From CAVRZJ01 sp964594125 (GTDB lineage: Bacteria; Acidobacteriota; Thermoanaerobaculia; Thermoanaerobaculales; Thermoanaerobaculaceae), in contig CAZQLL010000008.1 in assembly GCA_964594125.1 (NCBI GenBank), forward strand, positions 62,001-126,000: 64,000 bases of DNA. The letters run 5' to 3'. The position numbers and the translations under genes are program-made. The notes beneath the pieces are model-generated. The model saw only the letters and a program-made list of their open reading frames with translations, was not told where the DNA came from and searched no databases. Positions 62,181-64,000 of the stretch are shown here, in pieces (positions within the stretch are counted from its first letter, which is position 1; each line of letters begins with the position of its first letter).

Positions 62181-64000
62181 ATGAGCGGTGGATTCGAGCT
62201 TCGCAGCACGACCGAGAAGTACCCCGACGTGTTCACACCGGCGGCGCTCGCGGCGCTCGCGGCGCTCGCCCCGCTCGAGGGGGATCGCCGCGCGCTGATG
62301 GCGGCGCGCATCCGGCGGCGCGCCGAGCGCCTGCGCGAGCGCCGCCGCATCGAGTTCCTCCCCGCGGACACGCTGATCCCACGCACCGCCATCACCGTCG
62401 GCGACGCGCGCGCCGGCAACTTCGACGGCGGCGAGATTCCGCCCGACCTGCGCCGCCAGTGGATCCAGGGCACCGGCCCGGCCACCAAGCCGCACGCGCC
62501 CGTCGCCAGCGGCCTGCGTAACGTCGCCTACGCGCTGCTCTCGGGCGCCGACGGGTGGATGTTCGACGGCGAGGACGCGCTCGGCCAGGTCGTGACGATG
62601 GCGCTCGACAACCAGCGCAACCTCAAGCTGGCGATCGCCTCCGACCCGCAGTTCCTCGAGGTCGCCGAGGAGGTGGCGCGCGAGATGAACGCCTGGGGGC
62701 GGGAGTTCTTCGGCCGCGAGATCATCGCCGACACTCGCGCGCAGCTCGGCTTCACGACGAAGCTCTTCCGCTGCCGCGGGCTCCACCTCGACGACCGCCA
62801 CGTCCGCTCGGCCGACGGCACGGGGTTCTCGGCTTCGGTCGTCGACCTCGCGCTCTACGTCGTCAACAACCACGAGCGCCTGCGCGCGGCCGGCTCCTCG
62901 GTGGTGCTCTACCTGCCGAAGATCCAGACCGCCGAGGAGGCGGCGCTGTGGAACGACCTGCTCGTCACCCTCGAGCGCCACCTCGGCCTCGCGGTCGGGA
63001 CGATCAAGGTGTACGTGCTCGTCGAGCAGATCGAGGCGGCGTATCAGCTCATGGAGATCCGCGCCGCGCTCTCACCCCACTTCGTCGGCTTCAACACCGG
63101 GCGCTGGGACTACATCAACTCGGTCGCCGACGCGCTCGCGTGGGACGCGGCGTTCGTCAACCCGAACATCGACGCGATCGTGATGACGTACGGCTACATG
63201 CGGACCTACGAGGACCGCGTGCGGCGCGCCGTCAACACCCCCGACCGCAACGGCCGCTGCGCGCTCTGGCAAGGCGGCATGGAGACCAACATCCCGGTCG
63301 GCACCGCCGAGGGCGTGGCGGCCGGCATGAAGCGGGCGGTGGCCGGCGCCGAGCGCGAGCAGCGCGAGGGGGCGAGCGGCAAGTGGGTCGCGCACTGGAA
63401 GATGGTCCACATCATCCGGCCGGTGTGGGAGCGTGCCGGGCAGGACAACCAGCTCGGCCGCGCGTTTCCGCGCCTCACCTACACCGACGCCGACGCCGCC
63501 GGCCTGCGAGCGCTCGAGCCGGCGCCGCGCACCGTGCGCGGTGCGCGCGACCTCATCTCGGTGGCGCTGCAGTACGGCAACGCGTTCGGCCAGGGGTTCC
63601 AGGCGGCGGCGCTCAAGCCCGCCGACTTCTTCGCCGACCACTCCGTCCTCTACCTGATGGAGGACATGGCTACCGGCGAGATCCGCCTGTCGATCCTGTG
63701 GGAGTGGCTGCACAAGGGTGCGAAGCTGACCGAGGACGACCCCGCGACCGGCGCCCGCGCCGGCGACACCTTCTCGGCGGCGCTGTTCCGGCGGCTGCTC
63801 GAGGAGGAGTACATCAAGCTGCGCCACGCCGGCAACCGCGACGTCCACGACGACTCGAAGGACACCACGCTGCCGATCGCGCGGGCGATCGTCGAGGCGT
63901 ACGTCAGCGACCCCGTGAAGGCGCCGTGGTACATCGACCTGCTCAACATCAACCTCGACAACCACGACCTCAGCGTTGCGAGAGAGCGCATCGCGCGCTA
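62181..64000 (+). CDS. aceB: Malate synthase family protein (3' end beyond window)
   Basis: At least 606 codons, open at the window end. GGGAGG six bases before the ATG supports the start. Malate synthase A features are in order: FRCRGLHLDDRHV (substrate-binding Arg), VVDLALYVVNNHERL, YLPKIQTAEEAALW, GTIKVYVLVEQIEA (metal-ligand Glu), HFVGFNTGRWDYINS and VLYLMEDMATGEI (catalytic-base Asp). The enzyme condenses glyoxylate with acetyl-CoA in the glyoxylate cycle. It is longer than E. coli malate synthase A and its middle (INSVADALAWD onward) differs, so it is a distant subgroup; isocitrate lyase is not in view. The symbol is given on family grounds. Confidence 0.82.
   Translation, partial: MSGGFELRSTTEKYPDVFTPAALAALAALAPLEGDRRALMAARIRRRAERLRERRRIEFLPADTLIPRTAITVGDARAGNFDGGEIPPDLRRQWIQGTGPATKPHAPVASGLRNVAYALLSGADGWMFDGEDALGQVVTMALDNQRNLKLAIASDPQFLEVAEEVAREMNAWGREFFGREIIADTRAQLGFTTKLFRCRGLHLDDRHVRSADGTGFSASVVDLALYVVNNHERLRAAGSSVVLYLPKIQTAEEAALWNDLLVTLERHLGLAVGTIKVYVLVEQIEAAYQLMEIRAALSPHFVGFNTGRWDYINSVADALAWDAAFVNPNIDAIVMTYGYMRTYEDRVRRAVNTPDRNGRCALWQGGMETNIPVGTAEGVAAGMKRAVAGAEREQREGASGKWVAHWKMVHIIRPVWERAGQDNQLGRAFPRLTYTDADAAGLRALEPAPRTVRGARDLISVALQYGNAFGQGFQAAALKPADFFADHSVLYLMEDMATGEIRLSILWEWLHKGAKLTEDDPATGARAGDTFSAALFRRLLEEEYIKLRHAGNRDVHDDSKDTTLPIARAIVEAYVSDPVKAPWYIDLLNINLDNHDLSVARERIAR

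Overview
The window is strongly GC-rich bacterial chromosome with dense coding and G/C at most third codon positions. A large tandem array of serine/threonine kinases fused to PD40 (TolB/WD40-like) beta-propellers, TonB-linked peptide use and fibre-like secreted proteins together suggest an Acidobacteriota-type soil bacterium. This is inferred from gene content; no rRNA or other marker gene is present.

Region 1 (1-23.8 kb, almost all minus strand) looks like a peptide/amino-acid catabolic gene cluster, read from high to low coordinates. A TetR-family regulator gene lies upstream of a TonB-dependent receptor that has a good sigma70-type promoter carrying an inverted repeat. Beyond a hairpin follow 15 tightly packed genes, many joined by 1-4 bp stop/start overlaps: alpha/beta hydrolases, a DUF885 metallo-hydrolase, an S9 prolyl oligopeptidase, a GPH/MelB-type symporter, an M19 dipeptidase, an amino-acid dehydrogenase, a reductive-dehalogenase-like Fe-S protein, an M3 peptidase, an M24 Xaa-Pro peptidase, an S12-type serine hydrolase, a prolidase-like amidohydrolase, two enolase-superfamily enzymes and an FAD oxidoreductase. 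The mixture of proline-directed and stereochemistry-altering enzymes suggests use of proline-rich or mixed-chirality peptides.

Region 2 (24-29.7 kb) holds two paralogous secreted fibre-like proteins with matching N-terminal halves and unrelated C-terminal modules; one ends in an intramolecular chaperone (peptidase S74) domain. A VapBC toxin-antitoxin pair, probably with a leaderless antitoxin mRNA, sits between them.

Region 3 (29.8-59.8 kb, plus strand) is an array of ten kinase loci: eight intact kinase-TM-PD40 proteins, one kinase-TolB-like-TPR fusion split by an in-frame amber codon, and one kinase reduced to its N-lobe joined out of frame to a propeller remnant, followed by a second propeller fragment. 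A dienelactone hydrolase and a small unknown protein are embedded. Three kinases carry 40-55 residue insertions at one N-lobe position, encoded by four-copy heptamer arrays ending in an inverted repeat. This is the most unusual feature of the window.

Region 4 (59.8-64 kb) contains kynureninase, a secreted SGNH hydrolase (minus strand) and a malate-synthase-like gene that runs off the window end.
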